From the NCBI RefSeq assembly GCF_900101465.1, contig NZ_FMZM01000004.1:47279-111278 (forward strand): DNA of 64,000 nucleotides, in the 5' to 3' direction. The notes beneath the pieces are model-generated. The model saw nothing but the letters and a program-made list of their open reading frames with translations. It had not been told where the DNA came from and searched no databases. Both the position numbers and the translations under genes were made by a program. Positions within the stretch are counted from its first letter, which is position 1. The number at the start of each line of letters is the position of its first letter. Source of the stretch: Nocardioides lianchengensis (GTDB taxonomy: Bacteria > Actinomycetota > Actinomycetes > Propionibacteriales > Nocardioidaceae). Positions 26,446-34,124 of this stretch are shown in pieces.

Positions 26446-28164
26446 TCATGCCGGGTCGCTGGTGGTGGCCTGCTGGTGGTGGACCGTCAGCGGCAGGTCC
26501 CAGTCCCAGGGCTGCCGGCTGATCATGTCGGCCACCCTCACCTCGCCGCGCTCGAGCTCGCCGAGGGCGGGGTCGACCAGCCGGTACTGCTGGGTCTGCC
26601 GGTGGATCGGCTGGGCGTGCAGCAGCACGATCCGCACGTCGCCGGGCTCGAAGCCGCAGCGCTGCTGGAGGGCCTCGATGAACTGCTCGTTGTGCAGGTG
26701 CCCGTCGCCGAAGTTCCAGCCCAGGACGACGCCCGCGACGACCTCTCCGTCGATCGGCAGGTAGCGCTCGTGGTCGGGTCCGCAGGCCCGCGGGATCAGC
26801 CCGAACAGCGCCCGGCCGTGGCTGTGCAGGGTGCGGAAGGCGTAGCCGGTGAACAGCGGGACCTCCGCCTGCTCCTTGCCGTAGATGTTCTCCAGCGTCA
26901 CGTGCGGCAGCGGCGTCGCCTTGACCGTCCCGGCCTCGAGCTTGTCGAGCGCCTCGGGCGTGAAGCACCAGAACGACGTGTCCCAGTTGCCGGCGTAGTA
27001 GCGCATCGCCGGCAGGAACGAGACCTGCTGCGGGAGGAGGTTGCCGACCACGACGGTGCCGGCCGCCGCCCCCACCAGGAGTACGACGGGCAGCGGGTCG
27101 GTCAGGTCGCCGACGCCGAGCGCGGCGTCGTGCACGAAGAGCACCCCGATCGCGTAGATCATGAAGACGTTCCACTCCAGCGGCACGCCCATCGGGAAGC
27201 TGGTGAGGATGTTGAGGTGGAAGGCGACCATCACGACCGCCGCCACCGCCGTGACCGCGCCGCCGTCGGAGAGCAGCAGCACCAGCGGGACGCCGAACTC
27301 GACCGCGGTGCTGACGTGCGCGACCAGCGTCGTACGACGGGACGGGCGCAGGTCGTCGGGGAAGCTGCGGTGCCAGCCGCGCTTGATCCGGCGCGAGCGC
27401 AGGATCGGCGAGTTGCTCAGCATCGCCTGGACGACGAACGGGAAGTGGTGGTTGAGCTTGGACGTCGCGGCGCCCCACCAGATCACCACCAGCACCAGCT
27501 TGGCGGCCACGATCCCGTCGACCAGGTCCCCGTCCATGATCAGGAAGGTCACCGCGATCGTCGCGTAGACCTCCGAGCGGGCGGCCAGGAAGATCACCTT
27601 GTCGCGCAGCCCGGCCAGCACCAGTAAGCCGAGCACCAGCGCGACCCGCTCCCCCGGGACGAGCGAGCCGTCGGCCAGCAGCGCCCAGACCGTGGTGGCG
27701 AGGAGGGCGGCGTACAGGACGACGTCGACCGGCGTCCGCGTCGTACCGGCTGTGAGCGGGACACGGCCCGGCCAGGGTGGCAGCCGCATCGTCGTGGGCC
27801 GCAGCCAGTAGAGGAACGAGCCCATCGGCGGGGAGAACCGCAGGTTGAGCGGGCCGAAGCCGCAGCCCAGGCCGAGCACCTCGAAGAACAGGGTCCAGAG
27901 CACGACCTTCTGCAGGACGACCGGATCGGCCCACCAGTCACCGACGTCGGTGAAGCCGGTGACCGTGTCGGTGCTGAGCGCGAAGAGCATCGCGCCCAGG
28001 ACGTAGAGGCCGATCTTGACGACGTACATGAGGAACACGACGTCGGGGGTGCCGAAGCCGATCTCGGCGACGTGTCGCTGCAGCGGCCGGACCCGCTCGT
28101 TGCGGGTGCCCGCGGACCAGGCGGGCAGGTCGAGGTCGGGGAGGTTCGGCTGCAGGAAGCCCAT
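26446..28164 (-). CDS. DUF3556 multi-pass membrane protein
   Basis: This 572-residue protein has about eight hydrophobic segments in residues 45-400 and a soluble C-terminus. The opening GFLQPNLPDLDLPAW and the GNWDTSFWCF stretch are characteristic of the actinobacterial DUF3556 family, distantly related to HTTM/carboxylase-like membrane proteins. Function unknown. ATG at 28164 with only a weak ribosome site. Upstream lie hairpin repeats (28231-28410). Confidence 0.75.
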   Translation of the reverse strand: MGFLQPNLPDLDLPAWSAGTRNERVRPLQRHVAEIGFGTPDVVFLMYVVKIGLYVLGAMLFALSTDTVTGFTDVGDWWADPVVLQKVVLWTLFFEVLGLGCGFGPLNLRFSPPMGSFLYWLRPTTMRLPPWPGRVPLTAGTTRTPVDVVLYAALLATTVWALLADGSLVPGERVALVLGLLVLAGLRDKVIFLAARSEVYATIAVTFLIMDGDLVDGIVAAKLVLVVIWWGAATSKLNHHFPFVVQAMLSNSPILRSRRIKRGWHRSFPDDLRPSRRTTLVAHVSTAVEFGVPLVLLLSDGGAVTAVAAVVMVAFHLNILTSFPMGVPLEWNVFMIYAIGVLFVHDAALGVGDLTDPLPVVLLVGAAAGTVVVGNLLPQQVSFLPAMRYYAGNWDTSFWCFTPEALDKLEAGTVKATPLPHVTLENIYGKEQAEVPLFTGYAFRTLHSHGRALFGLIPRACGPDHERYLPIDGEVVAGVVLGWNFGDGHLHNEQFIEALQQRCGFEPGDVRIVLLHAQPIHRQTQQYRLVDPALGELERGEVRVADMISRQPWDWDLPLTVHHQQATTSDPA

Positions 28165-28230
28165 GGGCTCACTGTGGGACGGGCGGTGGTGCGCCACCAG
28201 CGGCGGCGGGCACGAAGTTCGGGGCCGGCC

Positions 28231-28410
28231 TTGTGCTGGCGGCACAAGCAGCCACGGCGGGCGGGCCCGGAGCGGCGGTGAGCTGGCCACCGATTCGGCG
28301 CTGGGTTCGGTGGCTGGCTCACCGCCGGTACGGCGAGCCGCGCGGACCCGCCGGACGAGCGGTGAGCTGGCCACCGATTCCCGCGGCGATCCGGTGCACA
28401 GCTCACCGCC
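28231..28410. repeat. Cluster of hairpins with a 22-bp direct repeat
   Basis: A stem TTGTGC-N5-GCACAA near 28231 is followed by two hairpins whose left arms are direct repeats of GCGGTGAGCTGGCCACCGA (about 28276 and 28360); the right arms read TCGGTGGC..GCTCACCGCC and CAGCTCACCGCC. The last arm contains the TGA stop of the PucR-type gene (28403-28405). The remaining bases between 28165 and 28230 show nothing I recognise. Confidence 0.75.
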
Positions 28411-29616
28411 GGTCCGGGGCTCCCCCGAGGACGGCGGACCCGAGCAGGTGGCAGGCCTGGAGGGCGACCTCGACGTCGAGCCGCCGCTCGGAGAGGGGGC
28501 GGCCGCGGGCGGCCTCGGCGCGTCGTACCCGGTACTGGACGGTGTTGCGGTGCAGCAGCAGCTCGGCGGCCGCGGCGGTGTGGCTGCCCTGGTGGGCCAG
28601 CCAGACCCGGACGGTCTCGCGGAGGCGGGCGTGCGGCTCGTCGTCGGTCGCGAGGTCGCCGAGGACGGCGCGGACCCAGACGCGCAGGGCGTCGGGGTCG
28701 GCCCGGAGCAGGGCGACCAGGCCGGCGTCGGCCGCGGAGGTCAGCCGCGCCCGGCGCGCCGGGGGTACGGCGAGCGCGACCGAGGCGGCCTGCCGGGCCT
28801 GCTGGTGCGTCCGGCGGAAGCCGTCGACGCCCGCGGCCGGGTCACCGACGGCCAGCCACGGCCCGTCCTCCTCCGGGGTCAGCGCTCCCGGGGCCGGCAG
28901 CCAGGCGTGCACCGTCCAGCCGTCGGCGGGCAGCACCAGCGGCGCCCGCGCGCAGTCGGCCCGTTGCGCCAGCCGGGCCACCGCCCGCTCGAGCCGGGGC
29001 AGCGGGTCGTCGACGCCGGCGTCGTACCAGGCGACCACGCCGACGTGGGTGCCGCGCAGCGGGTGGCCGAGCTCTTGCTCGGCGCGGTCGACGTCGACCG
29101 GGCCGCCGCCGACCAGCGCCGCGACGGTCGCCGCACGCGCGGCCGAGCGCGCTGGACCCAGGCGTCGCGCTCGGCCTGGTAGACCCGGACGACCTGCTCG
29201 GCGAGGCCGTCGATGTAGGCGAAGCTCGCCGTCGTCAGCTCGATGGTGACCCGCAGGACGGTCTCGGCGTCGGCCCCGGAGCCGGCGATCCCGGCCAGCA
29301 CCCGCTCCTGGAACGCGGCCTGCCCGAGCCGGTAGGCCCGCAGCAGCGAGCTCACCGGCACCCCGCGCTGGGCGAGCAGGCGGGCGTAGGCGATCGCGCT
29401 CGCGGGGGCGTCCTGGCCCGGGGCGACCTCGCCGCGGGCGAACCGCTCGATGCCGCTGCGCACGTTGTCGCCGACGCTGGTGCGCAGCAGGTCCTCCAGG
29501 ACCCGGTCGCCGCCGAGCTCCGGGATCTCGCGCAGCATCTGCGCGACCACCTCGTCGGTGCGCAGGTCGGCCTCCGGCAGCATCGCGGCCGCGGTGGCGG
29601 CGACCAGGTCGCTCAT
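28403..29616 (-). pseudogene. PucR/CdaR-type transcriptional regulator, frameshifted
   Basis: Two frames together encode one regulator of about 402 residues, the usual length. The first frame (ATG 29616) gives an N-terminal helical region through EQVVRVYQAERDAWVQRA; near 29141-29156 the homology moves to another frame, continuing ARAATVAALVGGGPVDVD through the C-terminal PucR HTH (HTAAAAELLLHRNTVQYRVRR). One base seems missing within GCGCGCT-like sequence, consistent with real loss, slippage or a sequencing error. The start overlaps the hydrolase stop (ATGA). If intact it would likely regulate the hydrolase operon or the DUF3556 genes. Confidence 0.78.
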
Positions 29617-30524
29617 GTCCCGTGGAACGGTGTCTCGAGAAACTGGGCGACCAGGCCGTTCACGACGTCCGGCTGCTCGACCTGCAGGAAGTGACCGGCG
29701 TCGACGACCCGCTCGACGCGACTGCCCGCCGGCAGCTTGGCGACCAGCCCGTCGGCGAAGCCGGGCTCGAGGCAGCCGTCGTCGGCGCCGTGGAGGTAGA
29801 GGGTCGGGACGGTCGGCGTGCCGTCCCACGTCCGCTTCCAGCCGGCGTACGACGACGGGACCCGCCAGGGCGCCCGGATGGCCCGGTAGTAGCCGACCGC
29901 GGCGGCCCGGTTCGCCGGCTCGTCGAGCGCGGCGAGCACGTGCGGGAGGTCCGTGCCCGCGTCGTACCCCGGCGACCAGTCGCGCCAGAGCTTGGCGACC
30001 TCGCGGTCGAGGAACCGCTCGGGGAGGAGCGGGAGCTGGTGCCAGCCGATGTACCAGCTGTGCCGGGCCTGGCGGGCCAGCAGCCGCGGGCTGCGGCTGT
30101 CCATGGTCGCCAGCGGCGGGACGGCCATCGCGACGACCCGCTCGTACGGCGAGTCCGGGTGGGCGCCGAGCGCGTGCGCGGTGATGGCGCCCCAGTCGTG
30201 GCCGACCAGCACGGGATCGCTCCCGGTCCAGTCGACCGCCTCCGGGATCGCCGCCGCGTCGGCCATCAGCGCGGCGACGTGGAAGCAGCCGTCGTCCGGC
30301 ACCGCGCTCGGCGCGTAGCCGCGGGTGTGCGGCGCGACGACGCGGAACCCGCGACGGGCGAGGAACGGCCCGAGGTGGCGCCAGGTGTGGGCGGTGTCCG
30401 GGAACCCGTGCAGCGCCACCACCAGCCGCCCGTCCGCCGGCCCCCAGGCCAGCGCCTCGAGCGTCACGCGCGGCAGGCGCAGGGTGAGCCGCTCGGGCTC
30501 GTCGCGCGCGTGGCGGCCGGTCAT
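29613..30524 (-). CDS. Alpha/beta hydrolase, epoxide-hydrolase-like
   Basis: A 303-residue alpha/beta hydrolase. HGFPD forms the oxyanion hole, and the nucleophile elbow VGHDWGA has Asp110, the residue used by epoxide hydrolases and haloalkane dehalogenases rather than Ser esterases. RGYAPS and the terminal AGHFLQVEQP (catalytic His) agree with the epoxide-hydrolase group. Coupled to the frameshifted PucR gene that follows. Confidence 0.83.
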   Translation of the reverse strand: MTGRHARDEPERLTLRLPRVTLEALAWGPADGRLVVALHGFPDTAHTWRHLGPFLARRGFRVVAPHTRGYAPSAVPDDGCFHVAALMADAAAIPEAVDWTGSDPVLVGHDWGAITAHALGAHPDSPYERVVAMAVPPLATMDSRSPRLLARQARHSWYIGWHQLPLLPERFLDREVAKLWRDWSPGYDAGTDLPHVLAALDEPANRAAAVGYYRAIRAPWRVPSSYAGWKRTWDGTPTVPTLYLHGADDGCLEPGFADGLVAKLPAGSRVERVVDAGHFLQVEQPDVVNGLVAQFLETPFHGT

Positions 30525-30542
30525 GGGGGCAATCTAGAGCGC

Positions 30543-31112
30543 GTGCCCCCTCCCGTCACGGCCCGCGTGCTGCTGGTCGAGGGTGCCTCCGACGCGGCCG
30601 CGCTGCACGGGGTGGCGGCCCTGCTCGGCCGCTCGCTCCCCGCGGAGGGGGTGTCCGTCGTGGCGATGGGCGGGGCGACCAACGTGGCCCGCCACCTGCT
30701 CGAGCTGCCGGACGGCGTCGCCGTCGGCGGCCTGTACGACGCCGCCGAGGAGCGGTTCTTCCGCGGCGGGCTGGAGCGGGCCGGGTTCGGCCGGGTCGCG
30801 GACGCCGCCGACCTGGAGGCGCACGGCTTCTTCGGCTGCGACCCCGACCTGGAGGGCGAGCTGGTCCGCGCCCTCGGCCTCGAGCAGGCCCTCCGCGTCG
30901 TCGCCGCCCAGGGCGAGCTGTCGTCGTTCCGCGTCCTGCAGCGCCAGCCCGCTCAGCGGGACCGGACCGTCGAGCAGCACCTGCACCGGTTCCTCGGCAC
31001 CCGCTCCGGCCGCAAGGCGCAGTACGCCGCCGCGCTGGTCGCCGCGCTCGCCGTCGACGCCGTACCGCTGCCGTTGCTGGGGGTGCTGGGGGTCGGTCCA
31101 CCGCAGCTGTAA
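30543..31112 (+). CDS. Stand-alone TOPRIM (OLD-like) domain protein
   Basis: This 189-residue protein resembles the TOPRIM domain of OLD-family nucleases: an acidic LLVEGASDAAAL strand-loop, then GGLYDAAEERFF, and a DLEGELVRALG helix, which carries the metal-binding acids. It lacks the ABC-ATPase half of OLD proteins. A role in DNA cleavage or repair is possible but unproved. GTG start at 30543, 18 bp from the divergent hydrolase start. Its TAA stop is inside the 74-bp palindrome. Confidence 0.7.
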   Translation: MPPPVTARVLLVEGASDAAALHGVAALLGRSLPAEGVSVVAMGGATNVARHLLELPDGVAVGGLYDAAEERFFRGGLERAGFGRVADAADLEAHGFFGCDPDLEGELVRALGLEQALRVVAAQGELSSFRVLQRQPAQRDRTVEQHLHRFLGTRSGRKAQYAAALVAALAVDAVPLPLLGVLGVGPPQL

Positions 31113-31179
31113 CGCGATGTTCGCCGCACTAGGTACGCGCTGCAGCGCGTACCTAGTGCGGCGAACATCGCGTTACAGC
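31106..31179. repeat. 74-bp perfect palindrome, copy 2
   Basis: All 37 pairs match. It holds the stop codons of both convergent genes: TAA at 31110-31112 for the TOPRIM gene and TAA (31173-31175, minus strand) for the SDR gene. It is ideally placed as a bidirectional terminator. Copy 1 at 15724 differs at one base. Confidence 0.93.
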
Positions 31180-32009
31180 GCGGCTGGCGGGCCCAGAGAC
31201 TCGGCCAGCCGCGGCGCCCAGACCACCTTCCCGAGGAACCGGTCGGCGTCGGGTGAGGTGGCCAGCCAGGCGGCGCAGCGGCCGACGGCGTCGGCGGGCG
31301 AGGAGTCGAAGCCGCGGTCGGCGATGGCGGCCGTGCCGCCGCGGGCGGCGCCGGACTCGGTGACCACGAAGCCCGGGTCGACGTTGAAGGCGCGGACCCC
31401 GGCGGCGCGGTACTCGGCGTTCACCGCGCCCGCGATCCGGCCGAAGGCGGCCTTGGCCGAGGAGTAGCCGAGGCCCCAGCCGCCCTCGCCGGGCGGGGCG
31501 GGCGGGTCGGTGGCGGCGGAGGCGGAGCAGACGGCGACGACCGTGCCGCCGCCCGCAGCGACCATGGCGGGCAGCACGGTCTGGACGAGCGCGACCTGGT
31601 GCACGTGGTTGGCCTCCAGGCTGCGGCTCAACGCGTCGAGGTCGAGGTCGAGCAGACGGGCGTGCGGGACGTGGCTGATCGCGTTGAGCACGAGCAGGTC
31701 GACGCGGTCCCACTCAGCGAGCACGGTCGCCGCCGCCGCGCGGACCGAGCCGAGGTCGTGGAGGTCCATCCGGACCGGCAGCGCGCGGACGCCGTACGAC
31801 GAGAGCTCGCGGGCGGTCGTCTCCAGGCTGCCCGGCACGGCGTGCACGAGCGGCCCCTCCGCGGCGGTCCGGGCCGGCACCGTGCCGGTCCCCTCGACCT
31901 CGGTGCGCGCGGTGAACGCGACGTCGTACCCCTCGCGCGCCAGCACCAGCGCCGTCTCGCGGCCGATCCCCCGGCTCGCGCCGGTCACGAGGGCGACAGG
32001 TCGGTCCAC
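31173..32009 (-). CDS. SDR-family oxidoreductase
   Basis: A 278-residue SDR with TGASRGIGRE cofactor loop and catalytic YSSAK. The usual NNAG is replaced by LNAISH. GTG start at 32009; divergent from the LLM oxidoreductase gene 29 bp away. Substrate unknown. The stop lies in the 74-bp palindrome. Confidence 0.85.
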   Translation of the reverse strand: MDRPVALVTGASRGIGRETALVLAREGYDVAFTARTEVEGTGTVPARTAAEGPLVHAVPGSLETTARELSSYGVRALPVRMDLHDLGSVRAAAATVLAEWDRVDLLVLNAISHVPHARLLDLDLDALSRSLEANHVHQVALVQTVLPAMVAAGGGTVVAVCSASAATDPPAPPGEGGWGLGYSSAKAAFGRIAGAVNAEYRAAGVRAFNVDPGFVVTESGAARGGTAAIADRGFDSSPADAVGRCAAWLATSPDADRFLGKVVWAPRLAESLGPPAAL

Positions 32010-32038
32010 GGGGGCATGATGCCCGCTAGGTTCCCGTC

Positions 32039-32917
32039 ATGCAGTACGACGTGATCGCGCCCGTCGCGGCCGGCACCACCGCCGACCCCGCCTGGATCGC
32101 CGCCTGGGCCGAGCACGTCGAGGCCTGCGGGTTCGACGGCGTGGTGGTCGTCGAGCACGCGGTGGTGGCGGCCGGCTACACCAGCACCTACCCGTACGAC
32201 GCCTCCGGCCGGATGGAGCTGCCCGACGACTGCGACGTGCCGGACCCGCTCGAGCTGCTGGCCTTCCTCGCCGGTCGGACCACGACCCTCGGCCTCGCGA
32301 CCGGCGTGCTGGTGCTCCCCGACCACCACCCGGTCGTGCTGGCGAAGCGCCTGGCCACCCTCGACGCGCTCTCGGGCGGGCGGCTGCGGCTGTGCGTCGG
32401 GATGGGCTGGATGCGCGAGGAGGTCGAGGCCTGCGGGGTGGACTTCGAGAGTCGCGGCCGTCGTGCGGACGAACAGCTGCAGGTCCTCACCACGCTGTGG
32501 TCGGACCACGGACCGGAGGGGGTGGACCACCACGGCGAGTTCTTCTCCTTCCGCGGCGCGATGTCCTACCCCAAGCCGGTCCGCGCGGGCGGGGTCCCCG
32601 TCCACGTCGGCGGCCACAGCAGGGCGGCCGCGCGCCGCGCCGGGCGGTACGGCGCCGGCCTGCAGCCGCTCGGCGTGGCCGGCGACGAGCTCGCGGGGCT
32701 GGTCGCGCTGATGCGCGAGGAGGCCGCGCGCGCCGGGCGCGACCCGGAGGCGCTCGAGCTGACCCTGGGCCACCTGGTCGACCGGGTCGACGCGGCGAGG
32801 GCGGAGCGGCTGGCCGCCCTCGGGGCCGACCGCCTGGTGCTCGCGACCGCGCCGACCGCGGACCTCGACCAGGCCCGGGACGCCCTGTCGGCCTGCGCCG
32901 GACGGCTGGGGCTGTGA
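32039..32917 (+). CDS. LLM-class F420-dependent oxidoreductase
   Basis: A 292-residue luciferase-like TIM-barrel protein: WAEHVEACGFDGVVVVEHAV, TTTLGLATGVLVLPDHHPV, GGRLRLCVGMGWMREE and VHVGGHS are typical of F420-dependent members. It should transfer hydride between coenzyme F420 and an unknown substrate. It is the first gene of a four-gene operon in which each start overlaps the previous stop by 4 nt. Confidence 0.87.
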   Translation: MQYDVIAPVAAGTTADPAWIAAWAEHVEACGFDGVVVVEHAVVAAGYTSTYPYDASGRMELPDDCDVPDPLELLAFLAGRTTTLGLATGVLVLPDHHPVVLAKRLATLDALSGGRLRLCVGMGWMREEVEACGVDFESRGRRADEQLQVLTTLWSDHGPEGVDHHGEFFSFRGAMSYPKPVRAGGVPVHVGGHSRAAARRAGRYGAGLQPLGVAGDELAGLVALMREEAARAGRDPEALELTLGHLVDRVDAARAERLAALGADRLVLATAPTADLDQARDALSACAGRLGL

Positions 32918-33321
32918 GCCCCGAGGACACGCTGGCCCTCCATGACCTGGTGCACCGCTACGCGGCGTACGTCGACGACCGCGACCTCGACCGGGCCGCC
33001 GCGCTGTTCACGTTGGACGGCGTGCTGGTGCCCGCGCGCCGCGAGCCGGTCGCCGGGCGGCCCGCCGTACGGAAGGCGCTCGGCGCGCTCGAGCGGGTCA
33101 GGCGGACCGCCCACGAGATCGGCGGCATCGTGCTGGACCGCACCGGCCCGCACGCGGTGACGGGCCGGGTCACCGCGGTCGCGCACCACGTCGACGAGGG
33201 GACCGACCACGTGTGGCACCTGGTCTACCGCGACGAGTACCGGCGGATCGCCGGCCACTGGTTCTTCGCACGCCGGGAGCTGGACCTGCGGTTCACCGAG
33301 GAGCGGCAGGTCGGCCGATGA
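32914..33321 (+). CDS. NTF2-like / SnoaL-like protein
   Basis: A 135-residue cone-shaped NTF2-like domain (LHDLVHRYAAYVDDRDLDRAAALF, split here as LVHRYAAYVDDRDLD, and a C-terminal WHLVYRDEYRRIAGHWFFARR). The fold serves as isomerase, dehydratase or ligand-binding unit. GTG at 32914 overlaps the upstream TGA. Confidence 0.82.
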   Translation: MSPEDTLALHDLVHRYAAYVDDRDLDRAAALFTLDGVLVPARREPVAGRPAVRKALGALERVRRTAHEIGGIVLDRTGPHAVTGRVTAVAHHVDEGTDHVWHLVYRDEYRRIAGHWFFARRELDLRFTEERQVGR

Positions 33322-34124
33322 GCCCCCGGGTCAGCGTGGTCACCGGCGGCGCCCGCGGCATCGGCGGCGCGGTGACCCGCCGCCTCGCCGGCCGCGGCGA
33401 CCTGGTGGTGCTGGTCGACGTCGACGGCCCGGCGGCCGAGGTCACCGCAGCGGAGGTCGAGGCTGCGGGCGGGCGCTGCCGGACCGTCGTCGGCGACGTC
33501 ACCGAGGACGCGACGGTCGAGCGCCTGGTCGGGGAGGTGCACGAGCTCGGGCGGCTCGACGTCCTGGTGAACAACGTCGGCGACTTCCGGCCGGCGTCGC
33601 GCACCTTCCTGCACAGCACCCGCGAGCAGCGGCGGCGGCTGCACGACCTCAACCTCGGCCACGTCCTCGAGGTCACCCACGCCCTGCTGCCGGTGATGGT
33701 CGAGCAGGGCTCGGGGGCGGTGGTCAACAACGCGACCGTCGAGGCGTTCCGCGGCATCCCGGGGCACGCGGCGTACTCCGCCTTCAACGCCGGCGTCGTC
33801 GCCTTCACCCGCAGCCTGGCCGTCGAGGCCGGGCCGTACGGCGTCCGCGTCAACGCCGTCGCGCCCGACCTGGCCGACACCGACCAGACCCCGGCGGCGG
33901 CGATGCTGCGCGGGCGTGACCCCGCGTCGGTCCCCTGGTGGGTGCCGCTGGGCCGGTTCGGGCGGCCGGACGACTACGCGGGCGTGGTCGACTTCCTCGC
34001 TTCCGACGACGCCCGGTTCGTCACCGGGCAGACTGTCGCCGTGGACGGAGGGACTCTCGCGGCGTCCGGCTGGTACCGCCGCGCCGACGGCAAGGGCTGG
34101 ACCAACCTCCCGGACCGCCCGTGA
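33318..34124 (+). CDS. SDR-family protein lacking the catalytic Lys
   Basis: A 268-residue SDR with TGGARGIGGA cofactor loop, NNVGD and a C-terminal VDGG. The catalytic block reads YSAFN, so the Lys of YxxxK is Asn, and the preceding Ser region reads NNATVEA. It may bind NAD(P) without ordinary dehydrogenase chemistry, or use a modified active site. ATG overlaps the upstream TGA. Confidence 0.82.
   Translation: MSPRVSVVTGGARGIGGAVTRRLAGRGDLVVLVDVDGPAAEVTAAEVEAAGGRCRTVVGDVTEDATVERLVGEVHELGRLDVLVNNVGDFRPASRTFLHSTREQRRRLHDLNLGHVLEVTHALLPVMVEQGSGAVVNNATVEAFRGIPGHAAYSAFNAGVVAFTRSLAVEAGPYGVRVNAVAPDLADTDQTPAAAMLRGRDPASVPWWVPLGRFGRPDDYAGVVDFLASDDARFVTGQTVAVDGGTLAASGWYRRADGKGWTNLPDRP

Noticed and set aside
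30543..31179. Integrated mobile element bounded by the two 74-bp palindromes (15.7-31.2 kb)
   Set aside because: No transposase, integrase or shift in base composition between the copies; the genes look like ordinary chromosomal ones.
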